Assembly: GCA_946481035.1 (NCBI GenBank)
Contig: CAMLNK010000071.1
Span: forward strand, 1-10,008
DNA from: an uncultured Dyadobacter sp.
GTDB taxonomy: Bacteria > Bacteroidota > Bacteroidia > Cytophagales > Spirosomataceae
DNA length: 10,008 nt
Direction: 5' to 3'
Made by a program: the position numbers and the translations under genes. Positions 1-6,528 of the stretch are shown here, in pieces (position 1 is the stretch's first letter; the number at the start of each line of letters is the position of its first letter). The notes under the pieces were generated by a model, which did no database searches, had not been told where the DNA came from, and was given only the letters and a program-made list of their open reading frames with translations.

Positions 1-338
1 GCCGGATTAACGATCACAAACATACGTGAACTATAAATCAGGCATTTAAAGAACCCCATAACCTGCCACCAGCCGTTTGCCACCTCATTTCTCAAATCGG
101 CCAGCCTCCATAGATTATACCAAGATACTGTTTTCATTCATCAAACACCAGAAATAATATGCTCAAAAACCACCTGACTACCGACTAAAATTTGGCTCAT
201 TCCCCTATCGTTTTTATAGAATTCGTGGATTGATCGATTCGAAAGCGTACCACTAAAAATATTCTATATAAATTCCATAGACTATATATTATATTCTCTT
301 TTTTCTTAGCTTTGGACTTCTCATTTTATCATTTCACT
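1..338. other. AT-rich intergenic region, no gene seen
   Basis: I see no credible coding sequence, RNA gene or transposon end in this stretch. The last 90 bases before the zinc-ribbon gene are strongly AT-rich (runs of TATA between 262 and 306). One match to the Bacteroidota -7 element, TAGCTTTG, lies at 307-314, about 25 bases before the ATG at 339. No TTG sits about 20 bases upstream of it, so it is only half a promoter. I looked for IS1595-style terminal inverted repeats bracketing the following gene and found none. Confidence 0.5.
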
Positions 339-788
339 ATGCAAGCGGGCAATCTGATCGATATTTACAAGAACGAAATCATCGCGACGGAGGCATTCAA
401 GGATTTCAGGTTACGACGTGGGATCGTGTGCAAGAAATGCGGCGGTACCCATCATTATTGGCTCGCGCCGAAGCAGCAGTTCCAATGCAAGCAATGCCGG
501 TTCCGCACCACTTTGCAGAGCGGCACAGTGCTCGAAGGCAGCAAACTCCCGATCTCCTACTTTTTTATAGCGGTATACATGATCCTAAAAAAGGGTAATA
601 CTTTCACAATTCAGGATTTCCAGGAAGAAACCGGCCACAAATACTACGAGCCGCTTTACGACTTCGTCCGGAAAGTACGGACCTATCTAAACGCTAACGA
701 TCCGAATACCGTCCTGATCGATCTGGTGGAACTATTCAATTATCATCTGGTCAGCCGGAAGTTTCAGGAGCGGGCGGTGCAGGAGTGA
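339..788 (+). CDS. Stand-alone IS1595-type zinc-ribbon protein (transposase N-terminal domain only)
   Basis: The 149-residue product has a Cys4 zinc ribbon: CKKC at residues 31-34 and CKQC at 50-53. It is followed by the segment 'LQSGTVLEGSKLPISYFF', which matches the region just after the zinc ribbon in IS1595-family transposases (their 'TGTIFE..K.PL..WF' block) and a helical stretch to about residue 115. In that family this N-terminal module binds DNA and is followed by a DDE-type nuclease domain of about 150 residues. Here the frame stops at 788 and no DDE domain follows, because the next gene is convergent and starts its 3' end 8 bases later. I start it at ATG 339 rather than TTG 312, since TTG 312 overlaps the -7-like box. 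It is either a transposase remnant or a domesticated DNA-binding protein. The intact frame and clean ends favour a retained protein, but this is inference. Confidence 0.65.
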   Translation: MQAGNLIDIYKNEIIATEAFKDFRLRRGIVCKKCGGTHHYWLAPKQQFQCKQCRFRTTLQSGTVLEGSKLPISYFFIAVYMILKKGNTFTIQDFQEETGHKYYEPLYDFVRKVRTYLNANDPNTVLIDLVELFNYHLVSRKFQERAVQE

Positions 789-795
789 ATAGTAA

Positions 796-1233
796 CTAAA
801 AAATCATTTTTTGGCCTTTTTCAGCATACTGGACACTTCCGTCCTTGAATTTTGCGTACGCGCGGCAGGCAATGCATGTTGTACCGACAGGATAGCCGAT
901 TTTTACTTCCTGACTGACTCCACCAACTTTCGCTGGTTCGGTAAATACGACCTTTCTATCGGTAACAAGCGGGTCTTTGGTGATTTCGACACTATCAATG
1001 GCGTAGACTATGCCATACTCGTCAATGGGTTTGCTTCCCAGGTCATCGATAACAATATGAAAACTCTCAATAACCCCTCCAAGTCTGAGAAAAACGACTG
1101 GCCCGGTTTCAAAAACGAGCGGCTTGGGATCGGCCTTGGATACATCGCACGATGAAATAGTTACAATAAAAAGAAAGGCACCAAGCGCAGCGCAAAGTCC
1201 CTTTTTGAAAGATTTGTTTGAGATAACCATCAT
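796..1233 (-). CDS. Small SPII lipoprotein, paralogue of the upstream lipoprotein
   Basis: The 145-residue protein has a basic N-terminus, a hydrophobic segment (about residues 12-27) and a lipobox T-I-S-S-C with the acylated cysteine at residue 29, so it should be anchored in a membrane and exposed to periplasm or surface. The mature part is about 115 residues and shares a core with the neighbouring lipoprotein: 'EYGIVY' at residues 72-77 and 'RAYAK' at 124-128, followed by 'YA' near the end. That spacing resembles the fibronectin-III/Ig-like domains of Bacteroidota surface proteins, which carry a '.EYG..Y' strand and a 'Y.RAYA...G..YG' strand; this domain assignment is inference. Unlike its paralogue it has Cys120 and Cys123 just before RAYAK. 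The gene follows the other lipoprotein gene by 102 bases and may share its transcript. The start is one of two adjacent ATG codons (1233 or 1230). Its function is unknown. Confidence 0.75.
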   Translation of the reverse strand: MMVISNKSFKKGLCAALGAFLFIVTISSCDVSKADPKPLVFETGPVVFLRLGGVIESFHIVIDDLGSKPIDEYGIVYAIDSVEITKDPLVTDRKVVFTEPAKVGGVSQEVKIGYPVGTTCIACRAYAKFKDGSVQYAEKGQKMIF

Positions 1234-1335
1234 TGCTTTTCAATTTGTTTTCAGCAATGATAACCAACCACAACCCTCTTACTAACTTTTAATGTGCAAC
1301 GGCCTCTTCTTGATGAGTAAAAGGTCCGCCCAGGA

Positions 1336-1791
1336 TCAGTAAGTCATATTAACCCGGTTGGCCGCATAGCGCACCTCGCCGCCAACCACTTTTGCATACG
1401 CGCGGTAGGATAATGCATGCATGCCGGAGGGAAGAGCGATGTTGAAAGTTTCTGTATTGGCCCCTATCCTCGGGGCGTTTTTGAACTTTGCCGTGGGGTA
1501 AGGTCCGCCAATGACAAGGTTCACCGCAGTAGTATCGGGCAAAAATGTGTATACAATGCCGTATTCCTCGATCGGTACATTGCCAAGGCTTACGAAATTG
1601 AGGTAAAAATTTTCTACTACCCCGCGTGATGAGTTAAAAGTGGCCGTGCCGGTCTGTATCTCAGGAAGTAACCTATCCGGAGCCGGTGAGGGATTGTACT
1701 TCGGAGCGCAGGCCGCAACGAATAGGGATAGCAAGCCGGTCAGGAATAAAAGGTTTTTAAAGTTGGTAAGTCTGTGGATAAAAGCCATCAT
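1336..1791 (-). CDS. Small SPII lipoprotein with FnIII-like core
   Basis: The 151-residue protein has a signal segment (about residues 8-27) ending in the lipobox L-F-V-A-A-C, with the acylated cysteine at residue 28 and a Pro-rich linker after it. The mature domain holds 'EYGIVY' at 76-81 and 'YRAYAK' at 129-134, with the final strand ending 'VNMTY'. These elements match the downstream paralogue and look like one fibronectin-III/Ig-like beta sandwich. The gene starts 43 bases after the stop of the GH26 gene on the same strand, so co-transcription with the glycosidase is likely. A role in holding or presenting glycan at the cell surface would fit that context, but no binding residues can be named. 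As in the paralogue, two ATG codons are adjacent at the start (1791 and 1788). Confidence 0.75.
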   Translation of the reverse strand: MMAFIHRLTNFKNLLFLTGLLSLFVAACAPKYNPSPAPDRLLPEIQTGTATFNSSRGVVENFYLNFVSLGNVPIEEYGIVYTFLPDTTAVNLVIGGPYPTAKFKNAPRIGANTETFNIALPSGMHALSYRAYAKVVGGEVRYAANRVNMTY

Positions 1792-1834
1792 GTTTTTTCA
1801 GCAAGTTTATTTAATCTTAACTCTTAAGACGGCT

Positions 1835-2944
1835 TTATTTGTACACCTCCTTCAAATCCTTTTCAAATAAAGTATAAGGATCATGGTAGAACTTCACGAA
1901 ATCAGCCTCGCTGATCTGGCCGGGGAAGGGAGCGTAGAAATGGGTGGGACTTTTGGTGTCGTTGCGCCACACGAGCACGTACGCCAGCCGCAACTTTCGC
2001 GCCTTCAGGGTTTTGAGTAATGTTTCGGTCCACCAGGTTGGGTTAGGAATGCTTTCCAGGCCTGTTTCGGTAAATGCGGCCAATTTTCCTGCCTTTTGCG
2101 CGTATTCTGAGACAATTTCAAGCTTTCTGACACCGGCTTCCAGGTTATATTTGCCGTCGCGGCCGAAGTCGCCGTAGTTGTCCATCCCAACCATATCTAC
2201 CCATTCGTTGCCGGGGTAGCGTTCGAGGAATTCGTATTCGGAGGTGAATTTATTGTCGGGCGAGAATGCGTAAATGAAGTTGTGCACGCCCAGCTGATCG
2301 CGCAGGTAGGAAACGGTGAAGCGCCATACAGCAATGAAATCCTCCTTCGAGGTGTGCCCCTTACCCCACCAGAACCAGTCGCCGTCAAACTCATGAAACG
2401 GCCTGAAAATCATCGGCGCAAGGGTACCGTCCTTGCCTTTCACCGAATGCGCGAAATCCGCGATGGTTTTGAGGATCAGTTTATATTGCTCGTGGTGCGA
2501 GCCGCCGGGCTTAATGAGCGCCATCGCCGGTTTGGAAACATCATCTTTCCAGTAAAAACCGCCTTCGGACGCCGGATTAGAGAAATGCCAGGCCACGGTG
2601 GTAATGCCGCCGCGGTTGTAGGTCGCTACCACATTCTTCCTCAATGCCTCGGCCGTTTTGGCGATTTCGTCCGCTGGCTTGCCGGAAAGTCCCATGAAAT
2701 CGACACCAATCACCGCCGGATGCGAGCCTGTCACCGATTTCACATCCGACCGCTCCGCATCGCCCGACCAGCCGTGGCCGTATTCTGTCGCGTGCTGGTG
2801 GCCGAAAAGAATGTTTTGTTCAGAAAGCTTTTTGAGGTTGCGGTAAAGCGCGGCGGTCTCGGGCGTTGCTTTGGTATCGATTTGCGCCGTTGCGGCTGCG
2901 GTGCAGAGCAATGCGCTTAACAGGCTCATTACAAGTCTTTTCAT
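1835..2944 (-). CDS. Secreted GH26 glycoside hydrolase, probable beta-mannanase
   Basis: The 369-residue protein has a signal peptide (about residues 1-20, cleavage after ATA, mature start near Q21) and a single catalytic domain filling the rest, the usual size for a one-domain GH26 enzyme. The family signature is clear: 'RPFHEFDGDWFWWG' at residues 181-194 carries the acid/base Glu185, and 'FTETGLE' carries the nucleophile Glu293 (numbers from the ATG at 2944). The early motif 'FGHQHATEYG' near residues 47-56 is also typical of mannanases of this family. GH26 enzymes are retaining hydrolases that mostly cut beta-1,4-mannan. A xylanase or mixed-linkage glucanase cannot be excluded from sequence alone. 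An in-frame ATG at 2995 exists, but starting there would put 17 residues ahead of a perfect signal peptide. It leads a same-strand block with two lipoprotein genes. Confidence 0.9.
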   Translation of the reverse strand: MKRLVMSLLSALLCTAAATAQIDTKATPETAALYRNLKKLSEQNILFGHQHATEYGHGWSGDAERSDVKSVTGSHPAVIGVDFMGLSGKPADEIAKTAEALRKNVVATYNRGGITTVAWHFSNPASEGGFYWKDDVSKPAMALIKPGGSHHEQYKLILKTIADFAHSVKGKDGTLAPMIFRPFHEFDGDWFWWGKGHTSKEDFIAVWRFTVSYLRDQLGVHNFIYAFSPDNKFTSEYEFLERYPGNEWVDMVGMDNYGDFGRDGKYNLEAGVRKLEIVSEYAQKAGKLAAFTETGLESIPNPTWWTETLLKTLKARKLRLAYVLVWRNDTKSPTHFYAPFPGQISEADFVKFYHDPYTLFEKDLKEVYK

Positions 2945-3158
2945 GCGTGTATGGTTCGGGATTTGAAATGATGCAAAGATGGGAATAAATCGCATTACGC
3001 ACGATCGCCGCTTATTTTCCGATTATTTCGAAGAAAATTCGAAAATACCCACCCAGCGACGAACTTTTATAATCAATAGGTTGTAATAGATGAACTATAT
3101 TCAAAATATAAGTCAAATTTTTGAATATAATTCTATTCGAACCCAATATCACAGAATC
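2945..3158. other. Divergent intergenic region between GH26 and lrp-like genes
   Basis: This 214-base spacer must hold the promoters of both divergent genes. For the GH26 side, CATCTTTG (complement of 2974-2981) is a 7-of-8 match to TAnnTTTG with no clear TTG partner. For the regulator side, AATTTTTG at 3116-3123 is a similar 7-of-8 match, again without a clear -33 partner. TTCGAA occurs three times (3027-3032, 3038-3043, 3136-3141), the first two exactly 11 bp apart. The 11-bp inverted repeat at 3096-3129 is listed separately. Confidence 0.45.
3096..3129. promoter_or_regulatory. Inverted repeat, candidate operator of the lrp-like gene
   Basis: TATATTCAAAA at 3096-3106 is repeated as its exact reverse complement at 3119-3129, with a 12-base AT-rich spacer. 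The arm centres are 23 bp apart, close to two helical turns, and the site ends 29 bases before the ATG of the Lrp/AsnC-type gene. The right arm overlaps a -7-like box (AATTTTTG, 3116-3123). Lrp/AsnC proteins commonly bind AT-rich palindromes in their own promoters, so autoregulation is a natural reading. That is inference from position and symmetry. Confidence 0.5.
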
Positions 3159-3635
3159 ATGAACGGGACAGATATTGTTCTTGATAAAACCGACCTCAGC
3201 ATTCTCCGACTCATGCAGGAGAACGCGCGCATGACCAACGCCGACCTCGCGCGCGAGCTGGAAATGGCGCCCTCGGCGGTGCTCGAAAGGGTCAAGAAGC
3301 TGGAACAGAAGCAGGTGATCGTTAAATACACGACGCGCATCAACCCGGTGGCTTTGGGGCAAACACTGCTCGCATTCATTGCGATGAAATCGTCGGAGGG
3401 CATGGGCAGCAACAATACCGCCAAGGAACTCGCCAAGATACCGGAAGTGCAAGAGGTTCACCACATTGCCGGCGAGGATTGCTATATGGTGAAGGTCCGC
3501 ACGGCCGACTCGGCGTCACTCATGGACCTGATGCGCAACAAATTCAGCAAAATACAGAATATCACATCCACACGTACCACGATCGTCCTCGAAACGGTCA
3601 AGGAAGAGCAGCAATTAGTTATACCAGAAAAATGA
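3159..3635 (+). CDS. Lrp/AsnC-family transcriptional regulator
   Basis: The 158-residue protein has the two domains of the family at normal length. An N-terminal winged helix-turn-helix spans about residues 8-60: it opens 'LDKTDLSILRLMQENAR', has a recognition helix near 'APSAVLERVKKLE', and continues with 'VIVKYTTRINP'. A C-terminal RAM (ACT-like) effector domain spans about 66-150, including 'IAGEDCYMVKV' at 103-113, where the family has its 'GxYD' turn lining the amino-acid site. Proteins of this type form octamers and respond to amino acids. I start it at ATG 3159, because the longer frame from 3090 would run through the inverted repeat at 3096-3129 and add 23 residues not seen in the family. 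The stop is 7 bases before the exporter gene, so the regulator probably controls its own operon. The effector is unknown. Confidence 0.9.
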   Translation: MNGTDIVLDKTDLSILRLMQENARMTNADLARELEMAPSAVLERVKKLEQKQVIVKYTTRINPVALGQTLLAFIAMKSSEGMGSNNTAKELAKIPEVQEVHHIAGEDCYMVKVRTADSASLMDLMRNKFSKIQNITSTRTTIVLETVKEEQQLVIPEK

Positions 3636-3642
3636 AATCGCC

Positions 3643-4590
3643 ATGCAAACGTCAACAAAAGCTCCTTCAACTTTAATGGTGGTACTGGCATTCGCCACCG
3701 TGTACATCGTTTGGGGATCCACCTATTTCTTCATTCAGCGGGCGCTGGAAGGCTTTCCGCCATTCTTTCTCGGCGCATTCCGCTTCATTATCGCCGGCTT
3801 GCTGATGCTCGGTTGGAGCCTTACACAGGGAGAAAAGGTGTTTTCCTGGAAAGTAATGAAACCCGCCATTGTGACGGGCCTATTGTTGCTGTTTGTCGGT
3901 AACGGGGTGATTATCTGGGTAGAACAATTCCTGCCAAGCGCGATGGTGGCGATTATGGTGTCGTCGGCCCCGCTGTGGTTTGTACTTTTGGACAAACCGA
4001 AATGGTCGGAAAACCTGAGCAACAAATCGACGATCGCGGGCCTGGTAATCGGTTTTGCCGGGGTGATATTGTTGTTTTATGAAAAAATTATGGCTACCAT
4101 GTCGTCGCTGAACAGCAGCCGTGACTTATTCGCGATGGTACTCGTGGTGTTCAGCTCGATGGCCTGGGCGGGCGGTTCTTTGTATTCCAAATACAACTCG
4201 GTTTCCAATTCTGCCACGGTCAACTCCACCTGGCAAATGCTGGCTGCGGGCATCGCATTTATTCCCGGCACCTTCCTGTCGGGCGAATGGACTTCTATTG
4301 ATATTTCGGCAATTCCTGTAAATGCATGGCTGGCTACTACCTATTTGATCCTCGTCGGTTCCATCGCCGGTTTCAGCGCTTATGTGTGGCTTTTGAAAGT
4401 GCAGCCCGCTACAAAAGTGAGTACCTACGCCTATGTTAACCCCGTAGTTGCAGTTCTGTTAGGCATTTTCTTCGCCCACGAATCCATTACGCTATTACAG
4501 ATTTCCGGCCTCATCGTGATTTTAGGTAGTGTTCTTTTAATTAATTTGCACAAATACAGAAAACCAAAACAGGTAGCGGCAACGTGCTAA
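3643..4590 (+). CDS. EamA-family (DMT superfamily) transporter
   Basis: The 315-residue integral membrane protein has the pattern of ten transmembrane helices arranged as two EamA repeats (about residues 12-145 and 163-306). Family marks are 'VWGSTYFFIQRAL' in helix 1, 'PPFFLGAFRFIIAG' in helix 2, and in the second half 'QPATKVSTYAYVNPVVAVLLG', the well-conserved end of the second repeat. These carriers usually export small metabolites, often amino acids or their analogues, from the cytoplasm. The gene lies 7 bases after the Lrp/AsnC-type gene and 1 base before the ChrB-AraC fusion gene, so all three are almost certainly one transcript. An Lrp-type neighbour favours an amino-acid-like substrate; the ChrB domain next door points to stress by chromate or another toxic compound. 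The substrate cannot be decided from sequence. Confidence 0.88.
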   Translation: MQTSTKAPSTLMVVLAFATVYIVWGSTYFFIQRALEGFPPFFLGAFRFIIAGLLMLGWSLTQGEKVFSWKVMKPAIVTGLLLLFVGNGVIIWVEQFLPSAMVAIMVSSAPLWFVLLDKPKWSENLSNKSTIAGLVIGFAGVILLFYEKIMATMSSLNSSRDLFAMVLVVFSSMAWAGGSLYSKYNSVSNSATVNSTWQMLAAGIAFIPGTFLSGEWTSIDISAIPVNAWLATTYLILVGSIAGFSAYVWLLKVQPATKVSTYAYVNPVVAVLLGIFFAHESITLLQISGLIVILGSVLLINLHKYRKPKQVAATC

Positions 4591-4591
4591 T

Positions 4592-5455
4592 ATGAAATGG
4601 ATCACGCGGGAGCGCCCCAAAATTGACCGGTTGGCATGTCCTTGGTTGATACGACGATTTATCGATGCAAACGCGGAGATCATCTATGTGCCCGAAAACG
4701 ACGTGCTAACCGAAGCGAAAAGGCTCGGCGCCACGCCATTTGACGTTCCCGGCGTGGAGTTCACCCATTATGACGACCAGTGCACGTTCGATTATTTTAT
4801 CAAAAAATACGAATTGAAAGATCCGGCACTGAACTTCATCGCGCCCATCGTGCGTGGGGCCGATACCGACGATCACACATTGGCAGTGCAATCCTCGGGA
4901 CTGTGGGCGATTTCCGCGGGGCTGGCTTACAATACGAAAGACGACTATGAGCTCCTGGAAAAAGGAATGCTCATTTACGACGCATTGTACAGCTGGGCGT
5001 TGCATTTGCGAAAAGAAAAGCACACGCAAAGCCCGACTGAGCATTTGCTTTTGCAGATTTACAAAACCTACATCAGCAACAAAGGCGAAAAGAAAACCAA
5101 GGTACCTGCATGGACGAAAGACCTTAAAAACCTCATTCAGGATCATATTGACACCAATCTGAACTTTAATCTGAAAATCGCGTCGGAAGAACTGGATGTA
5201 AACCCGGCCTACCTTTCGAGGGAATTTTCGCGGTACTTCGATAACCTTTCGTTTGGTGAATACATCCGGAAGCTGCGGATCGAGAAGGCCATTCAGCTGC
5301 TCGAATCCACGGACGATACGCTGGCGGAGATTGCCTACCTTACCGGGTTTTCGGACCAGAGCCATTTCAACCGCGTTTTCAAGGGGCATACCGGCCAGAC
5401 GCCCTCGGAATACAGAAAATTTGTCCGAAAAAGTAAAGGAAATACAAAACGTTAA
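4592..5455 (+). CDS. ChrB-type chromate-resistance domain fused to AraC-family HTH
   Basis: This 287-residue protein joins two modules. Residues 1 to about 140 match the Chrome_Resist domain (C-terminal domain of ChrB): 'WITRERPKIDRLACPWLIRR' at 3-22, 'RFIDANAEIIYVP' at 22-34, 'ATPFDVPGVEF' at 47-57, 'CTFDYF' at 64-69, 'IVRGADTDD' at 86-94 and 'YDALY' at 129-133. After a Lys-rich linker (about 141-172), residues 178-277 form an AraC double helix-turn-helix: 'YLSREFSRYF' in the first unit, then 'LAEIAYLTGFSDQSHFNRVFKGHTGQTPSEYR', a near-ideal second unit (244-275, read in two parts). ChrB in Proteobacteria is a chromate-responsive regulator of chrA; here an AraC reader replaces the usual ChrB N-terminal domain, which makes a sensor-regulator likely. 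It starts 1 base after the exporter stop. No chrA gene is in the window. The ligand is unknown, although Cys16, Cys64, Asp and His residues of the sensor domain are retained. Confidence 0.85.
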   Translation: MKWITRERPKIDRLACPWLIRRFIDANAEIIYVPENDVLTEAKRLGATPFDVPGVEFTHYDDQCTFDYFIKKYELKDPALNFIAPIVRGADTDDHTLAVQSSGLWAISAGLAYNTKDDYELLEKGMLIYDALYSWALHLRKEKHTQSPTEHLLLQIYKTYISNKGEKKTKVPAWTKDLKNLIQDHIDTNLNFNLKIASEELDVNPAYLSREFSRYFDNLSFGEYIRKLRIEKAIQLLESTDDTLAEIAYLTGFSDQSHFNRVFKGHTGQTPSEYRKFVRKSKGNTKR

Positions 5456-5531
5456 AACCGTTCTATCCTGCTTGCGCATTGGTTTTTAGAATTGCATGGC
5501 GGTTTGCCGCTTTCATCTAAAATCCCATGTT

Positions 5532-6101
5532 ATGCTCCGTCTTTTTACCGGAAAACTCCTCATTACGCTCTTTATCCTCATTTCGCTTTTGAATGTCGCC
5601 GCACGCGCGCAGCAGCAGGCCCCGCCCGCGTCGGCACCCGCAAGCACGGCCACGCCAGCACCCGCGCCCGTGTACCCGCGTGTAGCCGGTTATGTGGGCA
5701 TTCTGCACCCTATCCTGACTTTCAGCGAGGAGGGTACCACTACCAATTTCGATAGTTATTACGTGGTTGGGTTACCTACCGGCATCAATATCTGGAAAAG
5801 TCCCAAAATCGGCTTTTCCGCCGAGTTTGTGCCGCTGGTAAGAGCTGAGAAGGGTACGAGCAAGATGGCCAATTTTCTTTTCCACCCAGGTATTCTCGTG
5901 ACATTAGCACCCGGGCTTACCTTCGCCGGTCGTGCCGCTTTTGAAACGGCCGGGAGGTACGGCTTCACGCCGGTTTTGAATAAAATCGTGAAGAAAAATA
6001 AGAACAGCGGTTATTTTGTAGCGGTACCGGTGCCTTTCCGTTTCGGGAACGGGCACCCGGCGTCCGTCACAATAGGATTTCAGTTTGGGATCACATTCTG
6101 A
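5532..6101 (+). CDS. Secreted protein, probable small outer-membrane beta-barrel
   Basis: The 189-residue protein begins with a classical signal peptide (Lys8, hydrophobic core about residues 9-21, cleavage after 'AARA' near 26), followed by an Ala/Pro-rich linker of about 25 residues. The rest alternates polar and hydrophobic residues in short Gly/aromatic-rich strands ('GYVGILHPILTF', 'GLTFAGRAAFETAGRYG', 'SVTIGFQFGITF') and ends in Phe, the usual C-terminal residue of outer-membrane barrels. About eight strands would fit. I start it at ATG 5532, because the upstream ATG at 5496 would place 12 poorly charged residues ahead of the signal peptide. The gene follows the ChrB-AraC gene by 76 bases on the same strand and could be a last operon member, or have its own promoter. 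I do not recognise the family. Confidence 0.6.
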   Translation: MLRLFTGKLLITLFILISLLNVAARAQQQAPPASAPASTATPAPAPVYPRVAGYVGILHPILTFSEEGTTTNFDSYYVVGLPTGINIWKSPKIGFSAEFVPLVRAEKGTSKMANFLFHPGILVTLAPGLTFAGRAAFETAGRYGFTPVLNKIVKKNKNSGYFVAVPVPFRFGNGHPASVTIGFQFGITF

Positions 6102-6107
6102 TCACGA

Positions 6108-6362
6108 TCAACAACAAAGTGAGCTATCCATAATCCGTTCAACTTCTGAAATGTCGCGGTTGCGACGGATCAGCGTCATGATTTTTTCAAAGTCGATCAG
6201 CTGTGAAGCTTCGAACGCGATCACGCCCACGAAACTTTTGCCTTTGCTGATAAAATTCAGATGCTTGATCTTCGCCCCGTTTACGGATTCCACACTGGAA
6301 GTGATTTTGTGCAGGTTCCCGGCATTCCGGTAAATGATCCGGAGAAAAAAGGTTTTGCTCAT
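6108..6362 (-). CDS. Stand-alone ACT-domain protein (RelA/SpoT-like ACT)
   Basis: The 84-residue product fits a single ACT fold (beta-alpha-beta-beta-alpha-beta) almost end to end: 'FFLRIIYRNAGNLHKITSSV' as first strand and helix, 'AKIKHLNFI' as second strand, 'SFVGVIAFEA' as third strand, 'DFEKIMTLIRRNRDISEVERI' (read in two parts) as second helix and last strand. The pattern is closest to the C-terminal ACT domain of RelA/SpoT enzymes, where it senses or transmits amino-acid status. No synthetase or hydrolase domain is present. The usual aspartate of the 'D(R)xG' loop is replaced here by Asn ('RNAGN'). The gene is convergent with the barrel-protein gene, with 6 bases between stops. It may be a small regulator that pairs with another ACT protein, or a relic. 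The fold is assigned by eye. Confidence 0.55.
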   Translation of the reverse strand: MSKTFFLRIIYRNAGNLHKITSSVESVNGAKIKHLNFISKGKSFVGVIAFEASQLIDFEKIMTLIRRNRDISEVERIMDSSLCC

Positions 6363-6411
6363 TGGTGTTGATGTTTATGTGGTTTGTTGAGAATATGTTT
6401 TTGACCGCCGA

Positions 6412-6424
6412 CGGCTGACAGCCG
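6412..6424. repeat. Short GC-rich palindrome
   Basis: CGGCT at 6412-6416 and AGCCG at 6420-6424 form a perfect 5-bp stem around GAC. The surrounding 'GCCGACGGCTGACAGCCGATC' half repeats CGGC/GCCG units, and I associate such units with short intergenic repeats in Cytophagales genomes. Only one copy is in this window, so repetitiveness is inference. Confidence 0.35.
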
Positions 6425-6455
6425 ATCGCTGGTTTGTTTGACGATTGTGTTACTA

Positions 6456-6527
6456 ACCATCGACCATGGACCATGATTATTAATTGAATTTCATAAAAAC
6501 CATGGTCCATTGTCAATCGTCTATGGT
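6456..6527. repeat. Imperfect inverted repeat built from ACCATGG-type units
   Basis: GACCATGGACCATG at 6462-6475 pairs with CATGGTCCATTGTC at 6501-6514 with 13 of 14 bases matching. Flanking ACCAT at 6456-6460 pairs with ATGGT at 6523-6527 beyond an internal loop. The AT-rich loop is 25 bases. The arms themselves are tandem degenerate copies of (G)ACCAT(G), giving the unit at least five times across both arms. This looks like a REP/MITE-like intergenic element of Bacteroidota and not a terminator, since no T-run follows on either strand. Confidence 0.6.
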
Positions 6528-6528
6528 C

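Noticed and set aside
798..812. AT palindrome (AAAAAAT, C, ATTTTTT) at the convergent gene ends, considered as a terminator
   Set aside because: The loop is one base and the arms have no G-C pairs, so it cannot form a stable RNA hairpin; it also lies inside the end of the lipoprotein gene.
2282..2920. 212-codon open frame on the plus strand
   Set aside because: It is antisense to the GH26 catalytic domain; composition is Arg-rich and domain-free, as expected for a shadow frame.
3090..3158. Upstream extension of the Lrp/AsnC gene from ATG 3090
   Set aside because: It would add 23 non-conserved residues and place the inverted-repeat operator inside the coding region.
4706..5479. 257-codon open frame on the minus strand
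   Set aside because: It lies antisense to the ChrB-AraC gene, whose product has two clear conserved domains; the reverse frame shows no recognisable domain and is a codon-bias shadow.
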